A DNA stretch of 64,000 nucleotides from Sinorhizobium chiapasense. GTDB lineage: Bacteria > Pseudomonadota > Alphaproteobacteria > Rhizobiales > Rhizobiaceae. Both the position numbers and the translations under genes were made by a program. Shown here one piece after another: positions 44,779 to 53,486 of this stretch (its first letter is position 1; every line of letters begins with the position of its first letter). The notes beneath the pieces are model-generated. The model worked only from the letters and a program-made list of their open reading frames with translations, made no database searches and was not told where the DNA came from. Location of the stretch: positions 2,604,001 to 2,668,000 of the forward strand of contig NZ_CP133148.1 of assembly GCF_036488675.1 (NCBI RefSeq). The letters run 5' to 3'.

Positions 44779-46044
44779 ATGATATATCCCAAATTCGGAA
44801 CGAATGATGCCGGAATCCGAACGATCGGACCGACATCCCTGTTCGAAGCGCGGGTAGATTTCGTGGATATTGCAACGATCGTCCTTGTCGACGCGACGCT
44901 GCGTGAAGGTGGGATACGGCGTGCGGCAAAGCTCAGCGGCCGCCCGCCATCGAGTGTCAGCGCCGCCGTCAGGCGCTTCGAGCAAACGATTTCCGTACCG
45001 CTACTCCGTCGCGAGGGCGCCATGCTCGTGCCAACGCTTGAGGCCCAGGCGCGCATCGCCGACATCGCGGAGGCGGCGGAGACAGCGACAGTGCTCGCCG
45101 GCGGCGTGGGGAGCCCAGCGGCAGCCCAGATCCCTCCCGTCAGCCTGGCTGCGCTCGACCGTTTCGTGAAAATCGCCCGCAACGGCAGCATACGCTCCGT
45201 CGCTCGGGTGCTCGGCCTTGGCCAACCCCAGCTTACCCGCCAGATGGCGGATCTCGAGCGCCATCTCGGATACCGGCTGTTCGAGCGCGCCTATCACGGC
45301 GTCGTTTGTACCGAGGAAGCGCTCGCCGCCATCCCGCTGGCGGAAAAACTGCTTCAATGCTGGGGACGCCTGACACGCGCATCGGATGACCGCTTTCGCC
45401 GCGATGCGACGACGTGGCGCCTCGGTGCGGTAATGCCGCTCGGGCCTGAGAGCGAGATTGCGCGCATGCTGGCAGCGCTGACGGCCGCCTGGCATGCTTC
45501 CCGCCCCCGTCAGCACCTCTTCATTTCGAGCACGACGGCGGACGAACTCATCGCCGGGCTGAAGAGCCGGCGTTTTGACGCCGCGCTCCTCGACATCGCC
45601 GACTTTCCCAACGAATTCGACGGCCGGCTCGTATCGGAAACGCCGCTCGCGCTCGCCGGCGCCGCGGCAACGCTCTCGGAGATGGGCGGCGACTTCGCCC
45701 GCCTGCTCTGCACCTCCCCGATCGCCGTCCCGAGTGCCAAGAGCGGCCTGAGGCGCGAGGCGACGCGTTTTCTGGAAGATACGCTCAGCGAAAGCGAGCG
45801 GCGGCGTGTCACCCTGATCGAAGTGGACTCAATCCCGGTGATCATCAATCTGGTCAGCCACCACGGCTATCTCTCGATATTGCCGGAAAGCTCGCTCGCC
45901 CGCGTCCATCGCCCGCCCGCGATGATCCGGCTCTCGCCCCGGTACAAACAGTCCCTGACCCTCGTCTGGCCCAGGAAGGCGCTTTGGGCCCAGGCCGGCG
46001 AAGCCATCTTCAGGATGATGAAGACCGGAACGGTGCGAACCTGA
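44779..46044 (+). CDS. LysR-type regulator with two N-terminal HTH domains
   Basis: A protein of about 421 aa, longer than the usual ~300 aa. A first LysR-like winged helix covers about 28-90 (IVLVDATLREGGIRRAAKLS, SSVSAAVRRFEQTISVPLLRRE), a linker follows, and a second canonical one covers about 121-185 (LAALDRFVKIARNGSIRSVA, PQLTRQMADLERHLGYRLFER). A LysR substrate-binding domain completes it. ATG 44779 is chosen because it keeps both HTH units; GTG 44850 is possible. It is divergent from the ergothionase-like gene and its probable regulator. Confidence 0.82.
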   Translation: MIYPKFGTNDAGIRTIGPTSLFEARVDFVDIATIVLVDATLREGGIRRAAKLSGRPPSSVSAAVRRFEQTISVPLLRREGAMLVPTLEAQARIADIAEAAETATVLAGGVGSPAAAQIPPVSLAALDRFVKIARNGSIRSVARVLGLGQPQLTRQMADLERHLGYRLFERAYHGVVCTEEALAAIPLAEKLLQCWGRLTRASDDRFRRDATTWRLGAVMPLGPESEIARMLAALTAAWHASRPRQHLFISSTTADELIAGLKSRRFDAALLDIADFPNEFDGRLVSETPLALAGAAATLSEMGGDFARLLCTSPIAVPSAKSGLRREATRFLEDTLSESERRRVTLIEVDSIPVIINLVSHHGYLSILPESSLARVHRPPAMIRLSPRYKQSLTLVWPRKALWAQAGEAIFRMMKTGTVRT

Positions 46045-46128
46045 ATCACTACCTGATGAGATCACACCAAACCGCTGATTCGAATCGCTAATCTGTCGCC
46101 GCCTGAAGCTCCGCCTGAAGCTCTTGAA

Positions 46129-47100
46129 TCAGCTCTTGAGCTTCAGGCGCCGGCGCGTTTCGCTGGGGCTTTCGCGGTAGTGGGCGCGATAGCTGCGTGA
46201 GAATGACGACGAGGAATTGAAGCCGGCGATCGCGGCGATATCGGCAAACTCCATTCGCGTCTCGATCACCTTTCGGCGCGCAGCGTTGAGACGGAGTGCG
46301 AGATAATGCTCGTGCGGAGCGACACCCATCGTGTCCTTGAAGAGGTCCTGCAGATGCCGGGCGCTGACGCCGACGCGGCGTGCGAGCCGCGCCAGCGTCA
46401 GCGGTGCCTCGACGGTCTCCTCCATCAGCTTGACCGCCGTACCGACCCGCGCGTCGAGAATGCGCATGTTACCGATCGCCGGCACCTGCAGCAGGTCGCC
46501 ACGCGTGCGCTCCTGCTCGTAGATGAACAGGCGCGAGACCTCGAGCGCCAGCGAGTAGCCATGCGCCCGCCGGATCAGTTCGAGCATCAGGTCGAGCGTC
46601 GGCAACGAGCCGCCGGTGGTGATGCGCTTGCCATCGATGACGAAACGCTCGCGCACCATGGTCACCTGCGGATAGGCGGCGGTGAAATCCTCGAAGTCCT
46701 CCCAGTGGGTCGTGGCGGCAAAATTGTCGAGCAGGCTGGTCTCTGCAAGCAGCCACGAGCCCGATTCGATCCCCGCCATGACTTCCCGGTGCCGCGCCGT
46801 CTGCGACAGGAGCATCTTGAGTTGCGAGGTGGCGCTGCGCTTCCAGTTGTAGCTCGAAATCACGAAGAGCGGCGCTATCTCCCGCTGCGGCCGGAACGGG
46901 CCGGAGACCGGAATCGGAATGCCGCTCTTGGTCTCGATTGCCCCGCCGTCAGGGCTGAAGATCGTCCAGCTGTAAAGCGCGCGGCCGGCGATGCGGTTGG
47001 CGGCGCGCAGCGGCTCGATCACGGAAGCGACGAGGATCAGGTTCGTCTCCGGGAGGACCAGCAAGTCGATGTGCTGCACCTGCGAAACAACCTGATCCAT
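46129..47100 (-). CDS. GATase1-like AraC regulator (GlxA/CdhR type)
   Basis: A 323 aa regulator: N-terminal DJ-1/PfpI-like domain (about 10-185, IDLLVLPETNLILVASVIEPLRAANRIAG, AGIESGSWLLAETSLLD) and C-terminal AraC double HTH (about 230-315, LARLARRVGVSARHLQDLF, FADIAAIAGFNSSSSFSRSYR). ATG 47100 follows AGGAAG. In Pseudomonas CdhR, of this architecture, activates carnitine catabolism. Here it diverges from BKACE and carnitine dehydrogenase genes, which supports the same role. Confidence 0.87.
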   Translation of the reverse strand: MDQVVSQVQHIDLLVLPETNLILVASVIEPLRAANRIAGRALYSWTIFSPDGGAIETKSGIPIPVSGPFRPQREIAPLFVISSYNWKRSATSQLKMLLSQTARHREVMAGIESGSWLLAETSLLDNFAATTHWEDFEDFTAAYPQVTMVRERFVIDGKRITTGGSLPTLDLMLELIRRAHGYSLALEVSRLFIYEQERTRGDLLQVPAIGNMRILDARVGTAVKLMEETVEAPLTLARLARRVGVSARHLQDLFKDTMGVAPHEHYLALRLNAARRKVIETRMEFADIAAIAGFNSSSSFSRSYRAHYRESPSETRRRLKLKS

Positions 47101-47209
47101 GGGCAAACTTCCTGCTCGTGTTGCCGATAATGTATAGAATACAACCGATAATGAAAAGCAGAGCCGACCTTTCTGGCCCGTAATAGCTCCCAACAAAAGG
47201 GAGACAGCA

Positions 47210-48112
47210 ATGCCGCTCAGCATGAACCGCGAGGTATTCATCACCTGCGCCGTCACCGGTTCGGGAGACACCGTTTCCAAATCCGGCCACGTCCCGATTA
47301 CGCCGAAGCAGATCGCCGAAGCCGCGGTCGAGGCCGCCAAGGCAGGTGCGGCAATCGTCCATTGCCACGTCCGCGATCCGGAGACCGGCGCACCGGCCCG
47401 CCGCCTCGACCTCTACAGGGAAGTGACCGATCGCATCCGTTCCGCCGACATCGACATTGTGCTGAACCTCACTGCCGGCATGGGCGGGGACCTTGTTTTC
47501 GGTAATGTCGAAAGCCCCTTCCCGGTCAATGAGAAGGGCACCGACATGGCCGGCGCCACCGAACGTGTCGCCCATGTTGCCGAATGCCTGCCGGAAATCT
47601 GCACACTCGACTGCGGGACCATGAACTTCTCGCTCGGCGACTACGTGATGACCAACACGCCGTCGATGCTGCGCGAGATGGCCCGCCAGATGACCGCGCT
47701 CGGCGTGCGTCCCGAGATCGAGGCCTTCGACACCGGTCATCTCTGGTTCGCCAAGCAGCTCGTCGAAGAAGGCCTGATCGAGGATCCGGTGCTCATCCAG
47801 CTCTGCATGGGTATTCCGTGGGGCGCGCCCGACGACCTCAACACCTTTATGGCGATGGTCAACAACGTGCCGTCGAACTGGACCTTCTCTGCCTTCTCGA
47901 TCGGCCGCAATGCGCTCGCCTACCCGGCCGCGGCGATCCTTGCGGGCGGCAACGTCCGCGTTGGCCTGGAAGATAACCTCTATATCGGCAAGGGCCAGCT
48001 CGCGACCAACGGCCAGCTCGTCGAAAAGGCGGTCTCCGTCATCGAGGGCATGGGTGCGAAGATCATCGGGCCGGCAGAGGTTCGCGAGAAGCTGAAACTT
48101 ACGAAGAGATAA
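47210..48112 (+). CDS. Beta-keto acid cleavage enzyme (BKACE), probably dehydrocarnitine cleavage
   Basis: A 300 aa DUF849/BKACE TIM-barrel Zn enzyme. The metal motif is AIVHCHVRDPETG (near residue 46), and LNLTAGMGG, LDCGTMNFS and GNVRVGLEDNLYIGKG are family marks. ATG 47210 follows AAAAGGGAGA. With carnitine dehydrogenase downstream and a CdhR-type regulator upstream it should convert 3-dehydrocarnitine plus acetyl-CoA to acetoacetate and betainyl-CoA. Confidence 0.88.
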   Translation: MPLSMNREVFITCAVTGSGDTVSKSGHVPITPKQIAEAAVEAAKAGAAIVHCHVRDPETGAPARRLDLYREVTDRIRSADIDIVLNLTAGMGGDLVFGNVESPFPVNEKGTDMAGATERVAHVAECLPEICTLDCGTMNFSLGDYVMTNTPSMLREMARQMTALGVRPEIEAFDTGHLWFAKQLVEEGLIEDPVLIQLCMGIPWGAPDDLNTFMAMVNNVPSNWTFSAFSIGRNALAYPAAAILAGGNVRVGLEDNLYIGKGQLATNGQLVEKAVSVIEGMGAKIIGPAEVREKLKLTKR

Positions 48113-48290
48113 GACCCCTCCCCAACCCTCCCCACAAGGGAGAGGGCTTAACCCCACCGCCGGCCGCTGAGAGGTCCAACTGGACAAGCGGCGCGGCAGC
48201 GAAGGGCAAGCGGGGCGAGAGAGGATCCGGAGCCTCCCATCCCTCCCCCTTGTGGGGAGGATGGCCCGAAGGGCCGGGAGGGGTTCCGAT
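48113..48290. repeat. Long palindromic repeat between BKACE and carnitine dehydrogenase genes
   Basis: cccctccccaaccctcccca at the start and tccctcccccttgtggggag near the end form an outer inverted repeat, with inner CGGCCGCTGAG and cggcgcggcagcg segments. Same family as 16060-16206. It lies inside the carnitine operon. Confidence 0.78.
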
Positions 48291-48312
48291 GCAACAGTTG
48301 ATGGGAGAGGGA

Positions 48313-49803
48313 ATGAGCATCATCACCAAGGCCGCCTGCGTCGGCGGCGGCGTCATCGGCGGGGCCTGGGCGGCGCGTTTCGCGCTTGCCGGCATCGACG
48401 TCAACATCTTCGATCCGCATCCGGAAGCCGAGCGCGTCATTGGCGAGGTCATGGCCAATGCCGAGAAGGCCTATGGCATGCTGACCATGGCGCCGCTGCC
48501 GCCACGGGGCAAGTTCACGTTCTGCAAGACGATCCAGCAGGCGGTCGAAGGGGTTGACTGGATTCAGGAAAGCGTTCCCGAGCGGCTGGAGTTGAAGCGC
48601 GGCGTCATCACCGAGATCGACGCTTTCGCCCGTCCCGACGCGCTCATCGGCTCCTCGACCTCCGGCCTGCTGCCCTCGGACCTGCAGGCCGACATGAAAT
48701 ACCCCGAACGCATGTTCGTGGCGCATCCCTATAATCCGGTCTATCTCTTGCCCCTGGTCGAGCTTGTCGGCGGCAAGAAGACGTCCGCACAAACAATCAA
48801 GCGGGCAGAAGAAGGCGTTGCCGAAATCGGCATGAAGGGCGTCGTGATCGCCAAGGAGATCGAGGCCTTCGTCGGCGACCGCCTGCTCGAGGCTCTGTGG
48901 CGCGAGGCGCTGTGGCTGGTCCAGGACGACATCTGCGATACCGAGACGCTCGACAACGTCATGCGCTATTCCTTCGGCATGCGCTGGGCGCAGATGGGCC
49001 TGTTCGAGACCTATCGCATCGCCGGCGGCGAAGCCGGCATGCGCCACTTCCTCGCCCAGTTCGGCCCCTGTCTCAAATGGCCCTGGACCAAGTTCACCGA
49101 TGTCGTCGACCTCGACGATGCGCTCGTGGAGAAGATCGGCGCGCAGTCGGATGCGCAAGCTGCCGGCCGCTCGATCCGCGAGCTCGAGCGCATCCGCGAC
49201 GAAAACCTCGTCGGCATCATGCATGCGCTGAAAGCCGGCAATGGCGGCGAAGGCTGGGGCGCGGGCAAGCTGCTCGCCGATTTCGAGAAGCGCCTTTGGG
49301 CGAAGGGAGGCGATCAGGCGAAGACCTATGACGCCTCTGGTCCGCTGCACCTCCTCGACACCAAGGTCAATGCAGCCTGGGTCGACTACAACGGCCACAT
49401 GACCGAGCACCGCTACCTGCAGCTCTTCGGCGACACTTCCGATGCGCTGCTGCGCCTGATCGGCGTCGACTTCGCCTATGTCGAAGCCGGCCACAGTTAC
49501 TACACGGTCGAAACCCATATCCGCCACCTGGGTGAAGCCAAGCTCGGTCAGGCGCTCTACACGACGCTCCAGCTTCTCGCCACCGACGACAAGCGGATCC
49601 ACTTCTTCACGAGGATCCAAGATGCCGCATCGGGCGACGTCATCGCGACCGCCGAACAGATGATGCTGCACGTCGACGCCAAGGCCGGCAAGTCGGTACC
49701 GGCGCCGGCGGAAGTGCTGGCGAAGCTGAAGCCGATCGCCGAAGAGCATGCGAAGCTCGCCGTGCCGGAAGGTGCGGGCCGGCATGTGGGGCAGAAGCGG
49801 TGA
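48313..49803 (+). CDS. L-carnitine dehydrogenase fused to betainyl-CoA thioesterase
   Basis: A 496 aa two-domain protein. Residues 1-315 are a 3-hydroxyacyl-CoA dehydrogenase fold with NAD motif CVGGGVIGGAWAARF, ESVPERLELKR and VAHPYNPVYLLPLVELVGG. Residues about 335-480 are a hot-dog thioesterase with VDYNGHMTEHRYLQLFGD. The same fusion is known for Rhizobium carnitine dehydrogenase. It oxidises L-carnitine to dehydrocarnitine and hydrolyses betainyl-CoA, the BKACE product, to glycine betaine. ATG 48313 follows GGGAGAGGGA. Confidence 0.9.
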   Translation: MSIITKAACVGGGVIGGAWAARFALAGIDVNIFDPHPEAERVIGEVMANAEKAYGMLTMAPLPPRGKFTFCKTIQQAVEGVDWIQESVPERLELKRGVITEIDAFARPDALIGSSTSGLLPSDLQADMKYPERMFVAHPYNPVYLLPLVELVGGKKTSAQTIKRAEEGVAEIGMKGVVIAKEIEAFVGDRLLEALWREALWLVQDDICDTETLDNVMRYSFGMRWAQMGLFETYRIAGGEAGMRHFLAQFGPCLKWPWTKFTDVVDLDDALVEKIGAQSDAQAAGRSIRELERIRDENLVGIMHALKAGNGGEGWGAGKLLADFEKRLWAKGGDQAKTYDASGPLHLLDTKVNAAWVDYNGHMTEHRYLQLFGDTSDALLRLIGVDFAYVEAGHSYYTVETHIRHLGEAKLGQALYTTLQLLATDDKRIHFFTRIQDAASGDVIATAEQMMLHVDAKAGKSVPAPAEVLAKLKPIAEEHAKLAVPEGAGRHVGQKR

Positions 49804-49824
49804 AGTGCTGAAGCGGATGATCAC

Positions 49825-49967
49825 CCCTCATCCGCCTGCCGGCACCTTCTCCCCGCATGCAGGGAGAAGGGACATGCGGCAACCGCTCGCCTTTCCATGG
49901 CGAAGGAGGCGAGTAGCCAACATCCCCTCTCCCCGCGCGCGGGGAGAGGGTTAGCGTGAGGGGCAAA
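49825..49967. repeat. Composite palindromic repeat between thioesterase-fusion and acyl-CoA dehydrogenase genes
   Basis: It opens with cccctcatccgcctgccggc and CTTCTCCCCGCATGCAGGGAGAAG, and ends with CCTCTCCCCGCGCGCGGGGAGAGG and agcgtgaggggcaaag. Same family as 34573-34741 and 51238-51391. Confidence 0.8.
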
Positions 49968-50046
49968 GCTACACCCGCGAAGCCTGCGGATCGATGGGGA
50001 GATCGGTCCGAAAATGGCGAGAGCGAAAGAAATACGAGGGAGAACA

Positions 50047-51207
50047 ATGAATTTCGCACTGACCGAAGAACAGCAGATGATCGTCGACACGGTCCGCAAC
50101 TTCGTCGAGACCGAGATCTATCCGCATGAGAACGAAGTCGAGCGCACGGGCGTCGTGCCGCGTGAGCTCGGCCAGGAAATTGCCCGCAAATGCAAGGAGC
50201 TCGGCTTCTTCGCCTGCAATTTCCCCGAAGAAGTCGGCGGCGCCGGGCTCGATCACCTGACCTTCACGCTCGTCGAGCGCGAGCTTGGCCGCGGCTCGAT
50301 GGGACTGACTGTTTTCTTCGGCCGCCCCTCCGGCATCCTGATGGCCTGCAATGACGAACAGCGCGAGCGCTACCTGCTTCCGGCCGTCAAGGGCGAAAAA
50401 TTCGATGCGCTTGCGATGACCGAGCCGGACGCCGGCTCGGACGTTCGCGGCATGAAATGCTTCGCCAGACAGGACGGCGACGACTGGATCGTCAACGGCA
50501 CGAAGCACTTCATCAGCCATGCCGACATCGCCGATTTCGTCATCGTCTTCATCGCCACCGGCGAGGAGCAGACCCCGCGCGGGCCGAAGAAGAAGATCAC
50601 CTGCTTCCTCGTCGATCGTGGCACCCCGGGCTTCCAGATCCGGGAAGGCTACAACTCCGTTTCGCATCGCGGCTACAAGAACTGCATCCTGACCTTCGAC
50701 GACTGCCGCCTGCCCTCCTCGCAGATCCTCGGCGAGGTGCACAAGGGCTTCGACATCGCCAATGAATGGCTCTACGCGACGCGCCTGACGGTCGCCGCCA
50801 CCTCGGTCGGACGGGCGCGGCGCGCCTTCGACTACGCGCTTTCCTACGCCGCCGAGCGCAAGCAGTTCGGCAAGCCGATCGGTGCCAATCAGGGCGTCTC
50901 CTTCAAGCTTGCCGACATGATCACCGAGATCGACGCCGCCGACCTGCTGACGCTGTCGGCCGCCTGGCGGCTCGACCAGGGTCTGCCGTCGAACCGCGAG
51001 ATCGCCTCTGCCAAGGTCTATGCCACGGAAATGCTCGCGCGCGTCACCGACGAGGCGATCCAGATCTATGGCGGCATGGGCCTCATGGACGACCTGCCGC
51101 TCGCCCGCTTCTGGCGCGACGCCCGCGTCGAGCGCATCTGGGACGGCACCTCGGAAATCCAGCGCCACATCATCAGCCGCGACCTGCTGCGGCCGTTGGG
51201 GGCGTGA
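50047..51207 (+). CDS. Acyl-CoA dehydrogenase (CaiA-like)
   Basis: A 386 aa FAD enzyme of the acyl-CoA dehydrogenase family. It shows LAMTEPDAGSDVRGMK, the second signature QIYGGMGLMDDLPLARFWRDARVERIWDGTSEIQRHI and catalytic-base region at the same end. ATG 50047 follows GAGGGAGAACA. Within the carnitine operon it could oxidise gamma-butyrobetainyl-CoA to crotonobetainyl-CoA; a general acyl-CoA substrate cannot be excluded. Confidence 0.87.
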   Translation: MNFALTEEQQMIVDTVRNFVETEIYPHENEVERTGVVPRELGQEIARKCKELGFFACNFPEEVGGAGLDHLTFTLVERELGRGSMGLTVFFGRPSGILMACNDEQRERYLLPAVKGEKFDALAMTEPDAGSDVRGMKCFARQDGDDWIVNGTKHFISHADIADFVIVFIATGEEQTPRGPKKKITCFLVDRGTPGFQIREGYNSVSHRGYKNCILTFDDCRLPSSQILGEVHKGFDIANEWLYATRLTVAATSVGRARRAFDYALSYAAERKQFGKPIGANQGVSFKLADMITEIDAADLLTLSAAWRLDQGLPSNREIASAKVYATEMLARVTDEAIQIYGGMGLMDDLPLARFWRDARVERIWDGTSEIQRHIISRDLLRPLGA

Positions 51208-51237
51208 GGGATGATGCACGGCTTTCGGCTAGGCTAT

Positions 51238-51391
51238 TTGCCCCTCACCCTAACCCTCTCCCCGCATGCGGGGAGAGGGGACGCCGTGCTGCGCGCGCTT
51301 CTCCTGTCGGTGAGGCCTGGCAAGCGGGGGCGGCAGGTCCCTTCTCCCCGAGCTACGGGGAGAAGGTCGCGGCAGCGGGATGAGGGGCATC
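51238..51391. repeat. Composite palindromic repeat between acyl-CoA dehydrogenase and synthetase genes
   Basis: It begins tttgcccctcaccctaaccc with CTCCCCGCATGCGGGGAG, then CTTCTCCCCGAGCTACGGGGAGAAG and ends gggatgaggggcatc. It is the third such element at successive junctions of the same operon. Confidence 0.82.
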
Positions 51392-51422
51392 ACCTCGCTG
51401 CGTTGGGGGAGTGCACGGCACA

Positions 51423-53486
51423 ATGACCACCCCTCCCCGCTCCCTCGACCGCCTCATCCGCCCGCGCTCCATCGCCGTCTTCGGCGGCAAGGAGGCGCGA
51501 CGCGTCATTGAACAATGCGACAAGATGGGCTTTGCCGGGGAGATTTGGCCGGTCCACCCGCGCGAAGATGAAATTCTCGGCCGCCGTTGCTACCGCTCGG
51601 TGGCGGACCTGCCGGATGCGCCCGACGCCTCCTTTGTCGGCGTCAACCGGGCACTGACGATCGAGATTATCCGCGACCTCGCGGCATGCGGCGCCGGCGG
51701 CGCCGTCTGCTATGCTTCGGGCTTCCGCGAAGCAGCAAGCGAGCTTGCCGACGGCAAAGATATGCAGGAGGCGCTGGTTGCCGCCGCCGGCGACATGCCG
51801 ATCGTCGGGCCCAATTGCTACGGCTTCATCAACATGCTCGACGGGGCCCTGCTCTGGCCGGACCAGCACGGCATGCTGCGCGTCGAGCGCGGCGTCGCGG
51901 TCCTGACGCAGTCCTCCAACATCGCCTGCAACATCTCCATGCAGACCCGCGGGCTGCCGCTCGCCTATATCATGACCGCCGGCAACCAGGCGCAGACCGG
52001 GCTTTCCGACATCGCCTGCGCCGTGCTCGAAGACCCACGCGTCACTGCCGTCGGCCTCCATATCGAGGGCTTCGACAGCATCGAGGCGCTGGAGCGGCTG
52101 GCGACCCGCGCCCGCGATCTGCGCAAGCCCGTGGTGACGCTGAAGGTCGGCAAGTCGGAAGCCGCGCAACTTGCGACCGTCTCCCACACCGCTTCGCTCG
52201 CCGGCAACGACCGCGTTTCTTCGGCACTGCTTGCCCGCCTCGGCATCGGCCGGGTCAACACGCTGCCCGAACTCCTCGAGACGCTGAAGCTCCTGCATCT
52301 TCATGGGCCGCTTGCCAACGCCGACGTTTCCTCGATGAGCTGCTCCGGCGGCGAGGCCTCGCTGATGGCGGATGCGGGTGTCCGGCGGAGGGTCAACTTC
52401 CGGGCTTTGCGCGAGGAGCAGCGCCAGCCTCTCAAGGAAAGTCTCGGCGAGATGGTGACGATCGCCAATCCGCTCGATTACCACACCTTCGTCTGGGGCA
52501 ATCGTGACAAGCAGACGGCCGCCTTCACCGCGATGATGAAGGGCGGCTACGCCTTGAACCTCATCGTGCTCGACTTCCCGCGTCGAGACCGCTGCGACGC
52601 CACCGATTGGGCGACGACCTGCGAGGCGGTCATCGCCTCGGCAAGCGTGACCGGCGCCGCGGCGGGCATCGTCGCAAGTCTCGGCGAGAACATGCCGGAA
52701 GAAACCGCCCTTTCGCTGATGGCGGCGGGTGTCGTTCCCTTCTTCGGCATCGACGAAGCGCTCGCCGCTGTGGAGACTGCGGCTGAGATCGGTGCCGCCT
52801 GGGCAAGACCTGCCCCGCCGCCCCTCCTCAAGGTCCGGGCCGAAGCAGGCGATGCCGTCACGCTGACCGAGGCAGAAGCCAAGGTCGAACTCCTCGAATC
52901 CGGCGTCGAAGTGCCTCGGGGCAAAACGGCCGCCACGGCCGAGGAAGCGGCTGATACAGCCGAAGCCCTCGGCTTCCCCGTGGTGCTCAAAGGCCTCGGC
53001 GTCGCCCACAAGACCGAAGCCGGCGCGGTCAAGCTCAACCTCGCCAGCCGCGACGAGGTCTACGCCGCGGCAGAAGCGATGGCCGCGGTCGCTTCGGGTT
53101 ATCTTGTGGAAAGGATGGTCGCCAGACCCGTGGCGGAACTCATCATCGGGGCGATGCGCGATCCCGTTGCCGGCCCGGTGCTCACCATCGGCGCGGGCGG
53201 AATCCTCGTGGAATTGCTGGATGATTCCGCGATCCTGACGCTTCCGACCACCGAAAGGGCGATTTCGGAGGCCGTCGACAGCCTCAAGATCAGAAAACTG
53301 CTGGACGGCTATCGCGGCGGCCCGAAGGGCGATGTCGCGGCGCTGACCAGAACTGTCGCCGCAGCGGCATCCTATGTCGTTTCAAACGCTTCAATGCTCG
53401 ACGAACTCGATATCAATCCTGTTATGGTGTTACCGGAAGGCCAAGGAGCTATCGCCGCTGACGCCCTGATCCGCCGGAGGAAATGA
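51423..53486 (+). CDS. NDP-forming acyl-CoA synthetase (fused alpha-beta)
   Basis: A 687 aa cytoplasmic ligase. It has a CoA-binding Rossmann domain (RPRSIAVFGGKEARRVIEQC), a ligase-CoA domain with the phospho-His region VSHTASLAGNDRVSS (near 260), and a C-terminal ATP-grasp domain (about 480-685, VVLKGLGVAHKTEAGAVKLN). It should activate a carboxylate such as gamma-butyrobetaine, crotonobetaine or carnitine with ATP and CoA. ATG 51423 is used; GTG 51411 is possible. Its stop overlaps the enoyl-CoA hydratase start. Confidence 0.87.
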   Translation: MTTPPRSLDRLIRPRSIAVFGGKEARRVIEQCDKMGFAGEIWPVHPREDEILGRRCYRSVADLPDAPDASFVGVNRALTIEIIRDLAACGAGGAVCYASGFREAASELADGKDMQEALVAAAGDMPIVGPNCYGFINMLDGALLWPDQHGMLRVERGVAVLTQSSNIACNISMQTRGLPLAYIMTAGNQAQTGLSDIACAVLEDPRVTAVGLHIEGFDSIEALERLATRARDLRKPVVTLKVGKSEAAQLATVSHTASLAGNDRVSSALLARLGIGRVNTLPELLETLKLLHLHGPLANADVSSMSCSGGEASLMADAGVRRRVNFRALREEQRQPLKESLGEMVTIANPLDYHTFVWGNRDKQTAAFTAMMKGGYALNLIVLDFPRRDRCDATDWATTCEAVIASASVTGAAAGIVASLGENMPEETALSLMAAGVVPFFGIDEALAAVETAAEIGAAWARPAPPPLLKVRAEAGDAVTLTEAEAKVELLESGVEVPRGKTAATAEEAADTAEALGFPVVLKGLGVAHKTEAGAVKLNLASRDEVYAAAEAMAAVASGYLVERMVARPVAELIIGAMRDPVAGPVLTIGAGGILVELLDDSAILTLPTTERAISEAVDSLKIRKLLDGYRGGPKGDVAALTRTVAAAASYVVSNASMLDELDINPVMVLPEGQGAIAADALIRRRK

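Noticed and set aside
34573..51391. CRISPR-like arrays from the recurring ctctccccgc elements
   Set aside because: The copies are single, kilobases apart and composed of palindromes; there is no regular repeat-spacer pattern or cas gene.
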